64,000 bases of DNA from the NCBI GenBank assembly GCA_942159475.1, contig OW804100.1, positions 10,228,646 to 10,292,645 of the forward strand, in the 5' to 3' direction. This stretch comes from Sthenelais limicola. Its lineage: Eukaryota > Annelida > Polychaeta > Phyllodocida > Sigalionidae. Numbering within the stretch: the stretch's first letter is position 1; every line of letters begins with the position of its first letter. The notes under the pieces were generated by a model. That model ran no database searches. It worked only from the letters and a program-made list of their open reading frames with translations, and was not told the DNA's origin. The position numbers and the translations under genes are program-made. This document shows, in pieces, positions 39,305 to 52,309 of the stretch.

Positions 39305-39794
39305 AAGCCATTCCGCTATGTGTCATGAAATTCTTTTGGATAGATTTGGGTTAAAAGAGGGTTTAAAACCCCATCAGAGGAACAAGTATAATGAACTACA
39401 GCAACACAACAGGAAATACAAAGCTGACCCACTTCTGACCTCATTTGAATATGCCCCATCTGAGAAACATGTATAATGCAATAGGATCCCTACAACGGCC
39501 CTGTAGAGGGAGAGGGCGAGGAAGCGGGAGAGGGAGTGGGAGCGGGACAGGGACAGGGAGCGGGAGTGGGACAGGGACAGGGAGCGGGAGTGGGACAGCG
39601 AGCATCACAGGGATGACAGGGACCAAACAAAGCATCATATCAGGGTTCCATTTGAGGTATGAATGTTAATACAGATACTAAGTTACAGAGACAAGTTGAA
39701 AGAGAAAGTGGTGGGAGAGGGAACAAGGAGAGATGAAGATGTGGGCCCCACTGTCCCACTAGCAAATCCCGTGCATAGCACGGGTATTTGCTAG
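39305..39794 (+). mobile_element. non-autonomous Helitron-like element, 3' end defined
   Basis: It ends in the perfect hairpin CCCGTGC-ATA-GCACGGG (39768-39784), then TATTTG and CTAG (39791-39794) followed by T. This is the expected Helitron 3' terminus with insertion before T. It contains a purine-rich minisatellite (39500-39600) and shares blocks with 17919-17977 and 20906-21043. The true 5' end is probably further left and is not identified. No Rep/helicase coding. Confidence 0.65.
39500..39605 (+). repeat. purine-rich minisatellite, period about 24 bp
   Basis: GGGACAGGGACAGGGAGCGGGAGT-type units are repeated about four times. The Gly/Ser-rich frame on the + strand (39445-39669) and the Pro/Leu-rich frame on the other strand are consequences of the repeat. 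It lies inside the Helitron-like element. Confidence 0.75.
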
Positions 39795-40280
39795 TATTAT
39801 ATTATTATAATACCAAAATATTATATGTAGGCCTATATCATGTATAGAGGGATAGGTCTTCAAGACTGCCCTTTAAACTAAGATGCTGTAACACATCGAG
39901 TATAAGTATATCAGCATCATATACCTTGTGCCAAACCAATATCCCCTGTGCTGCAATGTTGTTTGCCTCTAGGAGGTCATGCTCAGTGCGGGATGTGCTT
40001 AAGGGCTCTATCCATTGCTGTGTATGGCCTTGCGCGCTGCGTATGGTGAGCAGGGACACTGGCCGCTGAACCTTGCATATATTAGTTCATGGGTTTGCCT
40101 GCCTCTGTGTGCATACTCTTGAAAAGATTATCATCTCACCCGATTTTTCTATATACACTGCTGCGGCTGTACTCTTAGTTGTGGGTATGAATGTGGTGGG
40201 AAGCGGGATCTGATTGCCTGATCACTGCTGACGTCATCAGCCCCTCGAAGTGGCTGTGCGTATCAAAAAGTATTGATATG

Positions 40281-40355
40281 GCTGAGTATGGGCCGCGGCT
40301 GCTGAGTATGGGCCGCGGCTGTTGAGTATGGGCCGCGGCTGTTGAGTATGGGCCA
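40281..40355 (+). repeat. 20-bp tandem repeat, four copies
   Basis: GCTGAGTATGGGCCGCGGCT and close variants are repeated head to tail. Inverted pieces (GCCGCT, CATACTC) follow in 40430-40480, so the GC-richer region 40160-40560 has foldback character. Non-coding. Confidence 0.8.
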
Positions 40356-40559
40356 CCGACCATATGCATGCTTGAATGGGTGGCGCGGTCAGATGCAAGG
40401 TATATGCCTATCCACTGGTGAGTATGGGCTCACGAGCCGCTGTTATATGCACGGCTGTACTCATCCCATACTCAAGCTGTAGTGCCGCGCCTATGGACAC
40501 ATTTCCACATACTACTACTCTGTGAAATCAAAAAGTGACCTTAGAGCGCAGGAATACGT

Positions 40560-42899
40560 GGGTCGTCGCAGCCTTGCGAATACAGGATCCGGCACGTTTC
40601 GGCTGCTAGAGAGAGAGAGAGAGAGCTGTTCTTCAGCGCTCTACTTTTCTGCATTATTTCCAGTATAGGCCTACTTCTATTCATTCTTATAAACAAACCT
40701 TGCTGTTGGCATATGCGATTTGATGAGGTTCTCCTCTATGTTGTAGTAAAGCCAGAATATTAATATTAGACATTGTCTACATGTGTTTTTATTCTGCTCC
40801 TCACGCGAATCCAAGGGTCATTACAAAGCCACATTCAGGTGCTATACACAGCAGATTTTGTCTGACATATCCTCAAGTTTGGTGATGACACTGTATGTTT
40901 TTCTATCAATAAAATATCATTTAAAGTGGGGTCCTCCTTGCGTCCATTGAGAGCTGTTGGACACCACAGTTATTGAGTATAAACAAATGCTTCCCTTCCG
41001 GCTGAAATTACCCACGAGCCTCTATTCTTGACTAGGCAGTGGGGAATCGCTATTTCAGATTTGCAGTCTAACTCTGTCTGGTATGAGTCTCTCACGACTC
41101 ATTTCACTATGTAACACTATGCAACTTGATGTAACAAACATAACAGTAAATAGTATCAATCCTTTAATGTCACTACGGTGAGCATTTGACCTAGCATTCA
41201 GTCTAGGGTTGGTAGCTTAATTCATTATATTAGGAAACCTATAGTCATTTGTATTGGATAGCAGATAATTGCGGGTTGTTTAGGGTGATTGACAGGCTGG
41301 GCATTGAATTTGGAATGGCATAGTTTGTCTATTTCTGTTTGTATCTTACTAGAGTGGTTTGATATATTTACTATGTATATTATCTAAGCTCTATGTCAAA
41401 ATCATCAACTAAACAAGTGAATATATTAATTTAGATACATACTCAGGGAAGAACGAAAACCGGTCGAAGGACCGATACTACTTGTAAAAAATAATCTGAA
41501 TAAAGAATTTGTTAAACAAAATAATAGTTGTAATGCCTATATACATCCACATACAATTTTAGGATAGAATTGGTAAGGGAGGATTCTATGTTCTTAATGA
41601 AAACGAGATGAGTTTGATAGTATATCAATCCTATATGTCAATACAGTGGACAGACGGGAGCTGTTTTGTAAATGCCTCCACAGTTTATCACCCAATTCAT
41701 GAGTATTTGAGTATTCGAGGATAGATATGCATATATATGGACATACACACGATGAACTGCATTGCAAGTAACATCAATAATTTAAAATTAAAGTTTTTGT
41801 CGAATGTGAAAATCTAATGTGAGTCTCTGCGTTGCATGCGACGATACGTTGTCACCAACGTATAATAGTTTTTGCCATTGTGGTTGAACAATTGAGGCCA
41901 AAGTCATAATTACATTGCATATCAGTTTCCTTCATGACTATATATATATAGATATTCGGTGTGAATGAGTTTGAAGATTGTTTTACTTCTTACTTCTTGG
42001 CTCATCCGTGTACTACGCAACATCAAGAATTGTTTTTCTGGGGCGAAACCTTATCACGCTCTCATGGTATATCCACAAGCAAGGTGCCACATTAAATTCT
42101 GAGCAGTTGGCAGAACCAATCGATGATGTGTACAATGCTTTCCTGAGACGAACAAGGGATACATATTGTCAAAAATAGCTTAAATGGTATTTTCTACGAA
42201 TACATGTTATCATATATATATATAGAGAGAGAGAGAATCCAAATTTAAGTTAGTCTTCTAAGGTCCATAATTTTAATATGACGCACAAAGGTCAAGTCCA
42301 ATTCTTTATGCTTGTGTGGAGACAAAGAGTCGATTAACGAGGACTGACCAGACATGAGAAATCTATATCACTGATTTTTCTGTTGAAGATCATTAGGGCT
42401 TTGGCAAAAGCCTTTGTGCGTGCAAGAAGAGTGATGGTTGATGAGTTGGGGAATTGAGAAGGCGATGGAGGAGTATCTGGTAGATAGTATAAGGATACCC
42501 TACATTGAAACTAATCTAATTTGTTTTCGTGGACCAGTTTCGGCTGCGGATTTTTAATCAATTTCATCTACACCCCGACAAGATATACTACCTCATAGAT
42601 ATCAGGCCTGGCATTGGTCTTTTTTTTTATCTCGACAACACATGGCTTTAATGTGAATAGAATTATATTGTGTGTGTGTGTAATTAAAGATGGTGAACAC
42701 ACACAATATGCACGTCCACTGGTTTATGGGGATTGACTCCTGGGTGTTCCTTTCATTGAGTTTGCTCTGATAAGCAACCACCTTAACCAGGTGGATCTTA
42801 TGACACGTTCCCTGAGTGGTGACTTTCTATTTTCCTCCTCCATTGATTTTTTTTCCTCCGTTCAGCTTTCAATAGACTTTTCTGTTTCACCCATAATAT
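40560..42899. other. no gene seen
   Basis: AT-rich; holds a short (GA)n at about 40611-40625 and the microsatellite at 42212. Confidence 0.55.
42212..42236. repeat. (AT)n(AG)n microsatellite
   Basis: A short compound dinucleotide repeat. Confidence 0.85.
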
Positions 42900-42938
42900 G
42901 GTTGCAATGGAAAATATATTATATTTTCCATTGCAACC
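42900..42938. repeat. perfect palindrome, 19-bp arms, one central base
   Basis: GGTTGCAATGGAAAATATA is followed by one T and then its exact complement. The hairpin is perfect, with essentially no loop. It lies in non-coding sequence with no surrounding inverted-repeat element that I could find. Confidence 0.85.
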
Positions 42939-43527
42939 TTCACATTTGATCGAGTATACCGCACTACACTTCTTCTCCCTAACTTACCAAAAATCTAGGA
43001 TTTGTTTTATTTTTAAGGTCAAAATAGGGATCACTTTTGTCATTTACATATGTCTGCCTCAGGTTACCCAGAGGCACGTCTGGGGAGTGTCCCGCCCATA
43101 GGCCTTACCATGTGCTATCGTCTTGTGAACGTTTAATATGCATGACAAGGTCACCAGGCACAGCGACGTGCCAGATGCGTACCCTGTGCAGGCTGATTGT
43201 ACTGCTGTGGGCTATGCAGCATGTACACTTGTGTGAAGGGTATACAATCCTCGTGTTTCTATGTTTGCTTTTGTTGTAAATTCTTGTCCTCCTACCAACA
43301 GATTGGAAACCATTTGGTGTCTGAAGAATATGAGTTCATTTGACATAGAAATTGTCATTGGGCAAGAGTGTTATTGCTTTGAAGTTAGTTTGCCTTAAAT
43401 CATCCTGCGTGATGACGGCTGACATTATTGATTATGATTTAACATTGTAAGTAATGTCATTGCAGATTCATATTGATTTCCCTGGTTCTTTTTTTTCAAA
43501 TTTATTTTAAACTTTCCTTCGTCCAAA

Positions 43528-43665
43528 GTGTGGATGAAACACTCATGCTTGGTTGGAAAAACATGTGCATTTCTAGTAAGTAAGATTGAGACACTTGTAA
43601 ATTACTTGTCTATAGAGTGTAGATGAAGCACTCATGCTAGGTTCGAAATATATGTACATCTACAA
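43528..43665. repeat. 89-bp tandem duplication, partial
   Basis: GTGTGGATGAAACACTCATGC at 43528 and GTGTAGATGAAGCACTCATGC at 43617 begin two diverged units of about 48 matching bases each. Non-coding. Confidence 0.65.
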
Positions 43666-44921
43666 AATTACATCTACAATACTTGGGTTCGTTGACCACG
43701 AAAGATGTTATGCTCTGTGGACTGACCCGAAAGGGTATGTATTTAATTTTTGGCAAAAAAAATGTAGAAAATGAGTGATGTAGGGTATCAAGTCATCATA
43801 TTATAACATTGTACTTAAATACTTAACATCAAAATGCTTTCGCTGATTGTAGTAGAGGATTAATGAATGAAGTTAAAACTTAAAATTGTAAACAGTATAA
43901 TAAGCGCATCTTTCGACGAATGAGAACTATCACTATGTGAAATTTTGTCAATAAAATTTATTAAAAAAAAAAGATTATTGTAAAAACCATTTTAGAGGGT
44001 AACACTCGAAAAACGGTTGTAAATTAAGCAGGCCTGTACTCAAATAAATTTAATGTTAACAAAATTTACATTACGAACATCATTAAAATATGAAATCAGT
44101 TATCGTAGTATCTATGAAAACACAAAACAGGACACCTAAGATCATCTCACAATAGCTATTAAAAGGCTGTATCACAATAACGTTCACCTGTTCTAAATGA
44201 CTTTCTATTTCTGGCCTCTGAATTTGATACTGTCATTTCAATGGCGGATTTCCCTTTTAAATGGTTTCCAACTGTGAAAAAGAAAAACATTCCGTCGTAT
44301 TGAAAAACTGATGGAAGAAAAAGAATGGTATTTACTTTTCTGCGACATTGAACAAATTTGTGATAATATTGAAGAGCTTTGAATAAGAAACAATATCGAA
44401 AGCCTTCTTAACATCTAAACTTGTATTTTTGAGCGATAATAACACGTACCAGATCTAACTCGAGGTGGGTATGCTGGACTAAGTAGTTATATATACATTT
44501 ATATGGCTTCCAGAGTCTTATTTTATTGTTTTTAATGTAAGAGGTAAATTGATTTTGAACTGACCAAAATCTATGCAGGCAAAGAGATACAGGAATATAG
44601 TTATTGATAATTACCACCATTTGGGTTCTACTCCAAATCATTATTTCCAAAGGAGCTCCAAAATCATGAAATCACCAAAGGGTTAGAGAAGCCTGTTGCC
44701 GGGAAAATTGAATAGAATGCGCCAGTTGCAAATTGCATATTGATTGCATATGCGCTGCTTGAGAGGCAAGTCAAGGCCATCTTGCAGGCACACTTATCCT
44801 ATGAGCTCATGTTACAGTCTTAATTGATTTTAGAGGGTAAAAAATGGAACTTTCGTTTCGTCTCAAGAGTTTTTGTGCCTTAATGGACGGAAATGATCTC
44901 CTTGCTCTTCTTGTAACCAAC

Positions 44922-44995
44922 CTAATGCAGGGCTTCTACATGTAGGTGTTTGAAAACAAGCCGATGTATGACAGCTTAAGAACACCCTGCATTAG
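44922..44995. repeat. short inverted repeat, 11-bp arms
   Basis: CTAATGCAGGG at 44922-44932 is matched by CCCTGCATTAG at 44985-44995 with 52 bp between; inner pairing is weak. A separate short hairpin, GGTTCTTT-ACAT-AAAGAACC, sits at 45032-45051. Neither is long enough to assign a role. Confidence 0.45.
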
Positions 44996-45051
44996 ACCAG
45001 AGGGATAAGTCAGCCTTAATTACTATTAGACGGTTCTTTACATAAAGAACC

Positions 45052-48000
45052 ATCCTTATGCTTCTGTGGAAAGACGAAAGTACTTTGGAGGATATATTAG
45101 TAAATTAATGAAAGGAACGTCCTTATATTAGGTAGGCATAGAGGTTGCAATATCATAAAGCGTTGATGTGGTCAGAAAATGACTGGTTGTACTTTAGATA
45201 TTATGGTTGCATATCGATATTGTATAGCGTTTTGATAACAGTATGCTTTCCCTGCTATCTGCAAAGTCTAACGTTTGCATAATATATATATGCGTAGTAG
45301 AATTTCCAAGCTGAATGAAATTCTGTTAGGAATAACGTAGCACCATATCTTATGCATAATTATTAGGTTTTGTAAATCTAATATAGAATGAAAAACATAC
45401 TAATCCTTAAATGAGAATGTACACAACGCTTCTAAAGCAGAATGATTAGAGAGATGATTGTAATGAATTGTTCCCTATGCTTCTTTAATGCTTTCAACTA
45501 CAAATATAAGTTCAATCAACAATGAACCATTGCCTTTCTACGTAGTGACAAATGACAAGAAAAATATCATAGTGACAAATGACAAACACCCTTTCTTAGA
45601 GTGACAAAAGGACACAGGACCGGTTTGGAGACCCAAATCTATCAAAGAGAAATGGAAAGGGTTTGGAGACAACTTTGTCATTGGTGACACTCGTCATTAT
45701 CTATCACTCTGCCGCTGGCAAAGCCAATGCCAGTTTCTAGATCTATTGCTTTATCACTGAAAACAATTGGTATATATCTACTTCTATAATCTTCCTACGG
45801 TGGCAGGGGATGTCATACATATTGACTGATCAGTATTGCACATTGTGACTGGGCCACGAGGCAAGGGTAGCTAATGCTGCACATAGCCATGTTTACATAC
45901 ATGTCTACATATTATTCAGTATCATCGGAAGGAATAAATGTGTATAAATCTTGTCCAATAGGTTTGCTGGGATTCTTGACAAATATAATATTTGTAATGC
46001 TGTTTGCAGTCTGCATGCATCGGAGAAAAAAGAATCAATAGTATCGTATGCGTGTATGGATTTTAAGATGATCATCCGTGATGTAGTTTCTAAGAAGGTT
46101 TTTAATCGAAAGAGTAATCGGTGGGTTTGTGTGTGGGCTCTTGTCGGAACGAGGTGCTATACGGAGAGGTAAAGACGAACATAACACAAGGCATCTACAG
46201 AATAAGATCCGAGAAGAATCGAGAAGGAATACAAAATAAGGAAGCAAAGAGGATAGTTAAGAGGAACCACAAAGAGGAGACTGGAGCAGGAGAACTGAAT
46301 GAGAGGACAAAAAAGTGAGGGCTAAAACGAAGGAGCAGAAAATGACAGGGATAAAGGGAAACGAAAAAGTAGAGAACTAATAGTAGATAATGATAAAGAA
46401 TGCATGATAAGCTGGGCGGGAGAGAAAACAGGCCAGGGACGATGGACTGAGGTGGAAAGCACAGGAGGAATAAAGACGCACAAGCTTGAAGAGTACAAGA
46501 AAGCCAACAGGAATAGGCGTGCGGAGAAATACTAGAAGGACGGAACTATGCGAATGATAATGAAAGTTGTGATAAGAAAGAGTACCGGTAAGCATGGAAA
46601 TGTGAGACGCGCAGTAATAAAATTAAACCGCACAATGAAAATATTATTATATTTTAAAGCACAATAATAGTCTTCAAACGCAGACTAAAAAGCACATATT
46701 TCTAAAAGAAGAAACACCACAATCGTGAACACTAACCTAATTTAATGTTACTTATTCTACTTTGAATACGATCAAACTCACCCTTATTCATATGTATAAA
46801 CCCCATGTCATATCATCTCATTCTATCATCGCCCATAAAGCTTTTGTTCTTATATATCCATTACCATACTTCTAAGTACAAATGCCAGGATCGAGGTGAA
46901 CATCAGGCAACTATAGCTTGATCCTCGATTAAATTGGGCTGGCAAATGCCAAAACCCTTTTATAAATTCCTGGATAAATAAAGTCTTAAAAAAATCTTTA
47001 AAAAAACACCATTTACTGGATAGATCTATCTTGGCACGGCGACGGACTGGCTAAATGGTGAAGTGTATAAACCACGCCCATGACATTCCTTATGCATAAA
47101 AAAACGCGAATCATAAATCGGTTCAATTAGGAGATGGGATGGGCACATATTTTATTCTTTTCCGGAGAGACATTGGTGTTATAGTTCTTTGAGATCGATC
47201 TACGATTGTCGGCTGCATGGTATCCATCAATAGGATTCTAGCTATATTTTTGTCATTTGTCCTGTCGAGTGAGACAGATACCAAAGGCTATTTGATATTG
47301 AATCGACTTCCCAAATGTGAATACTTCCTCGGCATCTCTGTCAGCTAAGCAAAGTTGGGGAAGTTTAGGAAGTTGTTCGTGGAAAATACTTCAGAGCAGA
47401 TTAATCATTGCCGGACTGTGGAGTCAAACACGACCTATGCTTTATGGGTATATATATATATGGCTTTACATTTTCTTCTTATGACACTCCGTTTAATAAC
47501 GCACAACAAGTTATTATTCTATATATGTTACCATCGGCCTTGGTGTAGTGTTTTTATGATAATAAATCGACCCTTGTGACTACAGTCTTTTTACTTATCC
47601 CTAGTTCATTGTTATGGAAAGAAGCAAAAGATTGGACAAATTGACGTTTTTTTAATATCGACATAAACCTTTTTGCCGATCATAACTAATAGAACAGCAG
47701 CAGTTGGTGTAGAGATTCATTGCTAACATATGTCAAAACTGGGCGAACATTTTTTAAAGTGAAGTAAGAATAGAGAACTTGGTGAGTGGCGTGTTTAATA
47801 TTCACACACAGACAATTAAGCAGAGCAAGCAGATATTTATCTCACCTACCTTGTCACCCAGCTATGCCACAGCCAAATTCATCTGAAGTAGACTTAGTGA
47901 ATGAAGGAACAGTTAATCAAGACTTGGGAGACTGCAAACGATGGGGATGGAACGCATTGTTACAAACATTCATGAAATAAGAATTATCAATCATAGTCGG

Positions 48001-48572
48001 AGGAAACATAATACATCAACTACTCAAATAACTGCAGGTTTGATAGGTATCATTAATTATTTCCCTATTTTAAATAAAACAAATTCGGAAATGGGTCATC
48101 TTCGGAGGATATCTATTAGATGGCCATTCAATGGACGAATTGGACCATTGCCAGCAAATGGAATTTGGGCTGCGTTCAGTAAATGAAGTATGATCCCTTC
48201 CGCAGATAGATTATGAGTAAATATATGAGGACACATGACGCATTTTATACATGACCTCAGGGCGATTGTATTCCGAATAACATCGTACAATGGAAATTTG
48301 AAACGAGATTTCCCCCTGAAGACTACACATTGGTTGCATATTTTCATCATCTTGTCTTTTGGTGAAATACGAACTGGGTTACAAGTAAAAGAAAACAGTG
48401 AGTACCAAAGAAGAGTATAATATACAATGCAAGGTTTCATGTCTGCATAATATAATTAATATGAATAATTATTTGGAGATCAAATGAATGTTAATATATA
48501 TCTAGCAACCACTAATCTCTCTGAGCCTTGGCATGCACATGTGTAATGTGCACCTGGACACACCTCGCATAG
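45052..48572. other. no gene seen; purine-rich tract
   Basis: A/G-rich sequence on the + strand at about 46180-46530 gives Lys/Glu-rich and complementary Ser/Leu-rich frames that I regard as low-complexity. The remainder is AT-rich. Confidence 0.55.
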
Positions 48573-48599
48573 TTCAGACCTGACACTCCAAGCACGGGA

Positions 48600-48773
48600 C
48601 ACACAACCCTGCCTACTTCAGACCTGACACTGTCCAAACACCCGGACACACTGCCCAGTTCGGACCTGACACTCCCAAGCATATAGACCCACCTTGCATA
48701 GTGTCAGGTCTGAACTAGACAGTGTGTCCGGGTGCTTGGGCAGTGTCAAATCTGAACTAGGCAGGGTTGTGTG
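48600..48773. repeat. long hairpin: inverted repeat with 74-bp arms
   Basis: Arm 1 (48600-48673) is the imperfect reverse complement of arm 2 (48700-48773), with a 26-bp loop and about 7 mismatches by eye. The arms are built from shorter tandem units containing TTCAGACCTGACACT, which also begin at 48573. An RNA read through it would form a long stem. It could be a foldback element or the by-product of an inverted duplication; no gene is visible nearby. Confidence 0.75.
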
Positions 48774-50978
48774 TAGTCTGGACTAGACAAGACACAACTA
48801 CCGCTTTTTCTGTGAAAAGGCGAAGGCTTACCTACATGACACCGATTGGTTGTCCAACAGTTTCTGTTGTTATGAGAACCATGATATGCTTTTCAAGGAA
48901 AAGCGGGGAGTCGCCATTCATCAAGCAAGCACCAATATTTCCCCATGTGCGGTTGTACCATTCAGCTAGAAGTGAAATCTTGGGTTGTGGAGAAATTCAA
49001 TTTTAGATAGTCTTCTATAAATCCACTCTAGCCCTGTTCAATCAACCTCTCCCAACGTATTCCTCGCATGGGGTCCTACAGATGATATCCATCATTTATA
49101 ATGTTATGGTTGAATCAATTTATTAAACAAACAAACACAATTGTTTTATATAATCATTTAAACTTTATATTTCTCTATAAACTTTCTAAACAGCAAACCA
49201 CTCAAAAGTGGTTAATTCATTTTGCACAATAAAACTAACGAGACATTAAACGAATGCAATTCAATAAATTCACCTCTGAAGAGGATGAAAATAATTATCT
49301 TTCTGTACTTTGTCAAACAGATTCACCCCCGGCTATTATAGAACCTGTCCCTCTGGTTAATGATACAATAGATATGTCCAGGAACTAATGTCCCCCTTAT
49401 TATAATCATTAATCTGTAACTATTATACGAATAATATAATCTATATCTTGCTGACTTGCCTCCGGCGAGAAAACTGTTATAGGGTGACATGGGGCTTTAA
49501 GAACTGAGAAAATCTGTTGCAATTACAACAACTACAATACGTCAGATTTCAAAGGCATTTAATTTGTTCCATTGTCCAAGAATCACTCTTACAAGTCTTG
49601 CCCGACACACTCTGTTTATTTAGGATAGTGATTATTTGCCTCTATATCATAGAGTCGGGCCTTACATTAGCTCCTGACCTGGCCTAGTCTGACTTTGAAT
49701 TTATTGCACTGACTTAGCTAAAATGGGTCGAAAAATGATCTTAGAGATAATGAAATGCATTTTGTCTTTGGCCGATAAAAGGCCTGTATTATTCATTTGT
49801 GATTTATTGCTACAAAGTTGGCGCCGAGACGCACATTGTAATTTTATTCACGATGACTGTTGGATTCCACAATCTGTCACTTACTACTATATAAATCATT
49901 TCCGAGGCAACAACTGACAGATTCCATTTTCTGACTGTAAGGTCGGTGCGACTAAAATGATTGTTTAATCATTCGGCTAGACGTCCCTATTGTCCGTTCA
50001 TTTCACTTCCAAAAAGGAGTGGACGTATTGAGAGAGAAGGGATTCATTGATGATGATTTTTGTCGCTGTCGATTTTTTTGTGCGCAGGAAATTTAAATGT
50101 ATTCAAATCATTGCATTTTCTGGTTGGATTCAAACTCGAATGTGAGTGATGGAATTCACTCCGATGATAATCCTCAGCGTCCGTCGCCTTTATGTGTGAC
50201 TTGGAGGCTTTTTTTCTCCTTTTTTATGGACCCGCCGAAGTCTATTGTAGATAGAGTGCCTCGATACAGGAACATATATTGGTATATTTTGGTTGGGAAT
50301 TGTCCAGTTTAAAATCCGCAGATTGTTATTTGTTCTGTACAGCTGATGACCGATCATGGCCCACGCCATTTATCTCAAGATAAATTGCTTCAATGCCATG
50401 CAGACAAGGTCTATACTTTTGTAATATCCCCTGACTCGACGCATTTCAATCACTGGGGTTTTTACACTAGCTATAACACATTTCTTTGTTTTGCGTCTAC
50501 AATATCTATTCAGGATACACCTTATATATCAGAGTTGCAACTTTGTTTTCCGCAGTCTTTAGGATTTGCCACGGTAACATCCGAGCTATTCATTACTGCA
50601 AACGTTCGGAGAAAAGCTCACTCTACAAACAGTCACATGTATAATAGGCACACATTATATGTGTTTGTGATATCTACCTGCTAGCCTATTATTGGCATAA
50701 TGCATCCTTACGTCGACAATCATTTCCATAATTGAGGCCCACCATCGTAGGCATAAGGCAGGGCGCAGCGATTAGGTTTCCATTGATTGGCAAGGTTGAC
50801 GTTATTCATAGCATGTGCATGCATATGTTTTACTAAGTTTTCACAAATACTATTGCTATCCACGGGAAAGTTAAGCCAGAGTTTAATGTATTCAGTCAAG
50901 GAATTATTTTCGATAACAAAGTGGAGCCAAGAAAAGCATATCATTTGAGATTTAATTCTTCACATAAAAAGGTTCATA
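48774..50978. other. no gene seen
   Basis: AT-rich sequence. Frames such as 50346-50684 (112 residues) have no recognisable motif or splice context. Confidence 0.55.
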
Positions 50979-51338
50979 AGGCCAAAAAAAATAGGTGTTT
51001 TTCCGATTTATCTTGCTGAAAACTAGGTAGGGGGGTAACTTTTTTTTAAAAATTTTTATTTTGGAAACCACCTCCCAGGAATTGAAAAAAATGTCTATTT
51101 CATAACAATAGTTGTTTTAAACATGGGAAATGTGCTTTTTGACAGTTCCGGGTTAGGAAAACCCGTTTTCCTGCTTTTATAAGCTTTTTTTGTCAAAAAA
51201 TCCAAAAAAAGTAAGATATGATTTTGAAAAAATCAGGTATGGTAAATTTTTTTTTAGGTAGGGTAAGGTTTTTCTAGGTGGGGGGTGGGGGGTGGGGGGG
51301 GGGGTAAATCGGAAACACACCTATTTTTCTTTTGCCTA
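50979..51338. mobile_element. MITE-like element with G-run, about 360 bp
   Basis: The left end has AATAGGTGTTTTTCCGATTTA (about 50990-51010); the right end carries its complement, TAAATCGGAAACACACC (about 51305-51321). The inverted repeats extend outward through A/T-rich sequence, with boundaries accurate to a few bases. The interior holds T-runs and a G-rich tract (51278-51304) able to form a G-quadruplex. No coding capacity. Confidence 0.55.
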
Positions 51339-51935
51339 ACCCACATGCAGTTGCTGTCTTTGATTCTTATTTCACCACGAGGAAAAGGCAAGGACAATTG
51401 TCTTAGCAAGCTTGCAACGATAGGCATGTGCCAAAAAGAGGAGCGAATTATTCTAAACGGTATTGATACATTATGAACATTAATATTTGAAGAGGAGTAC
51501 ACGATTCAAGGTTTGTATATTGCAACCTGGAAGCTAGATCATTTGAAATTGAAATGTACCCCTTCTTTTTTGTTATCGGTCCCGTTGTCTTTATTTGTAA
51601 AAAGTCCTTTTCCAGGCTATCAGGCGATAACAATATGTGACTGATTTGGAAAATGAATGTATTTGTAGTAGGACATGACCATGATTGTGAACAGAATTCG
51701 CGAAATGTTGATGTAACTAGACAGGAGTAAGGAGGAGTATACATACATAGAATCGAGTTGAGATTTTTATTTCGAGAATTCGAAATAAGGGTATGATGCA
51801 GAAAGTTGTCAGGCTGTCCTGAGAATATTCATGCTCATTTGTGTGGAAATGTAATTGACCTGAATAAAATATTTTCTAAATCTAAATCTAAATCATTGAT
51901 AAGGATTGGGCTAAAAAGTTGTCTTTCTACCATCA

Positions 51936-52309
51936 GGGCCTTGTCTCATGATGTTGGTTTTTCAAATAGCCCCAATAAGATGAAGTTGTTCCTCCTATTT
52001 AGTCTAATGCCAAAGACCCGGGTGTGCAGGTGGATTAGGAGTCAAGTGAGTAAAGTTTGTGTAGGATAGACTGAATTAGCCAGTATACCATGGTCACTGG
52101 TGGTGGAGTAGCGGTGTGCGGTGGCGTAGGCTAGAGCAGTACTCCAAGAATGGTCCAACCTGGTCCCAAGGATAGCTAGGTGAAATGAACGGGACTTAGC
52201 TTTATAGCAGTTGGATTGCGGCAATCTTGTCCTATTGCGCATTTCGGCGGTATTAAGGATGCATCCCAACTTAGGGCATTTCTTAAACCAACATCATGAG
52301 ACGAGGCCC
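51936..52309. mobile_element. MITE-like element, 374 bp
   Basis: The 25-bp terminal inverted repeats start GGGCCTTGTCTCATGATG on the left (51936-51960). The complement lies at 52285-52309 with one mismatch. There is no open frame of note between them. I could not find a clear target duplication, so the superfamily is open. Confidence 0.65.

Noticed and set aside
39441..39669. Gly/Ser-rich frame and Pro/Leu-rich opposite frame
   Set aside because: Translation of a 24-bp minisatellite; not coding.
40281..40355. CRISPR-like repeats
   Set aside because: Direct head-to-tail 20-bp repeats without spacers in a eukaryotic-type sequence; an ordinary minisatellite.
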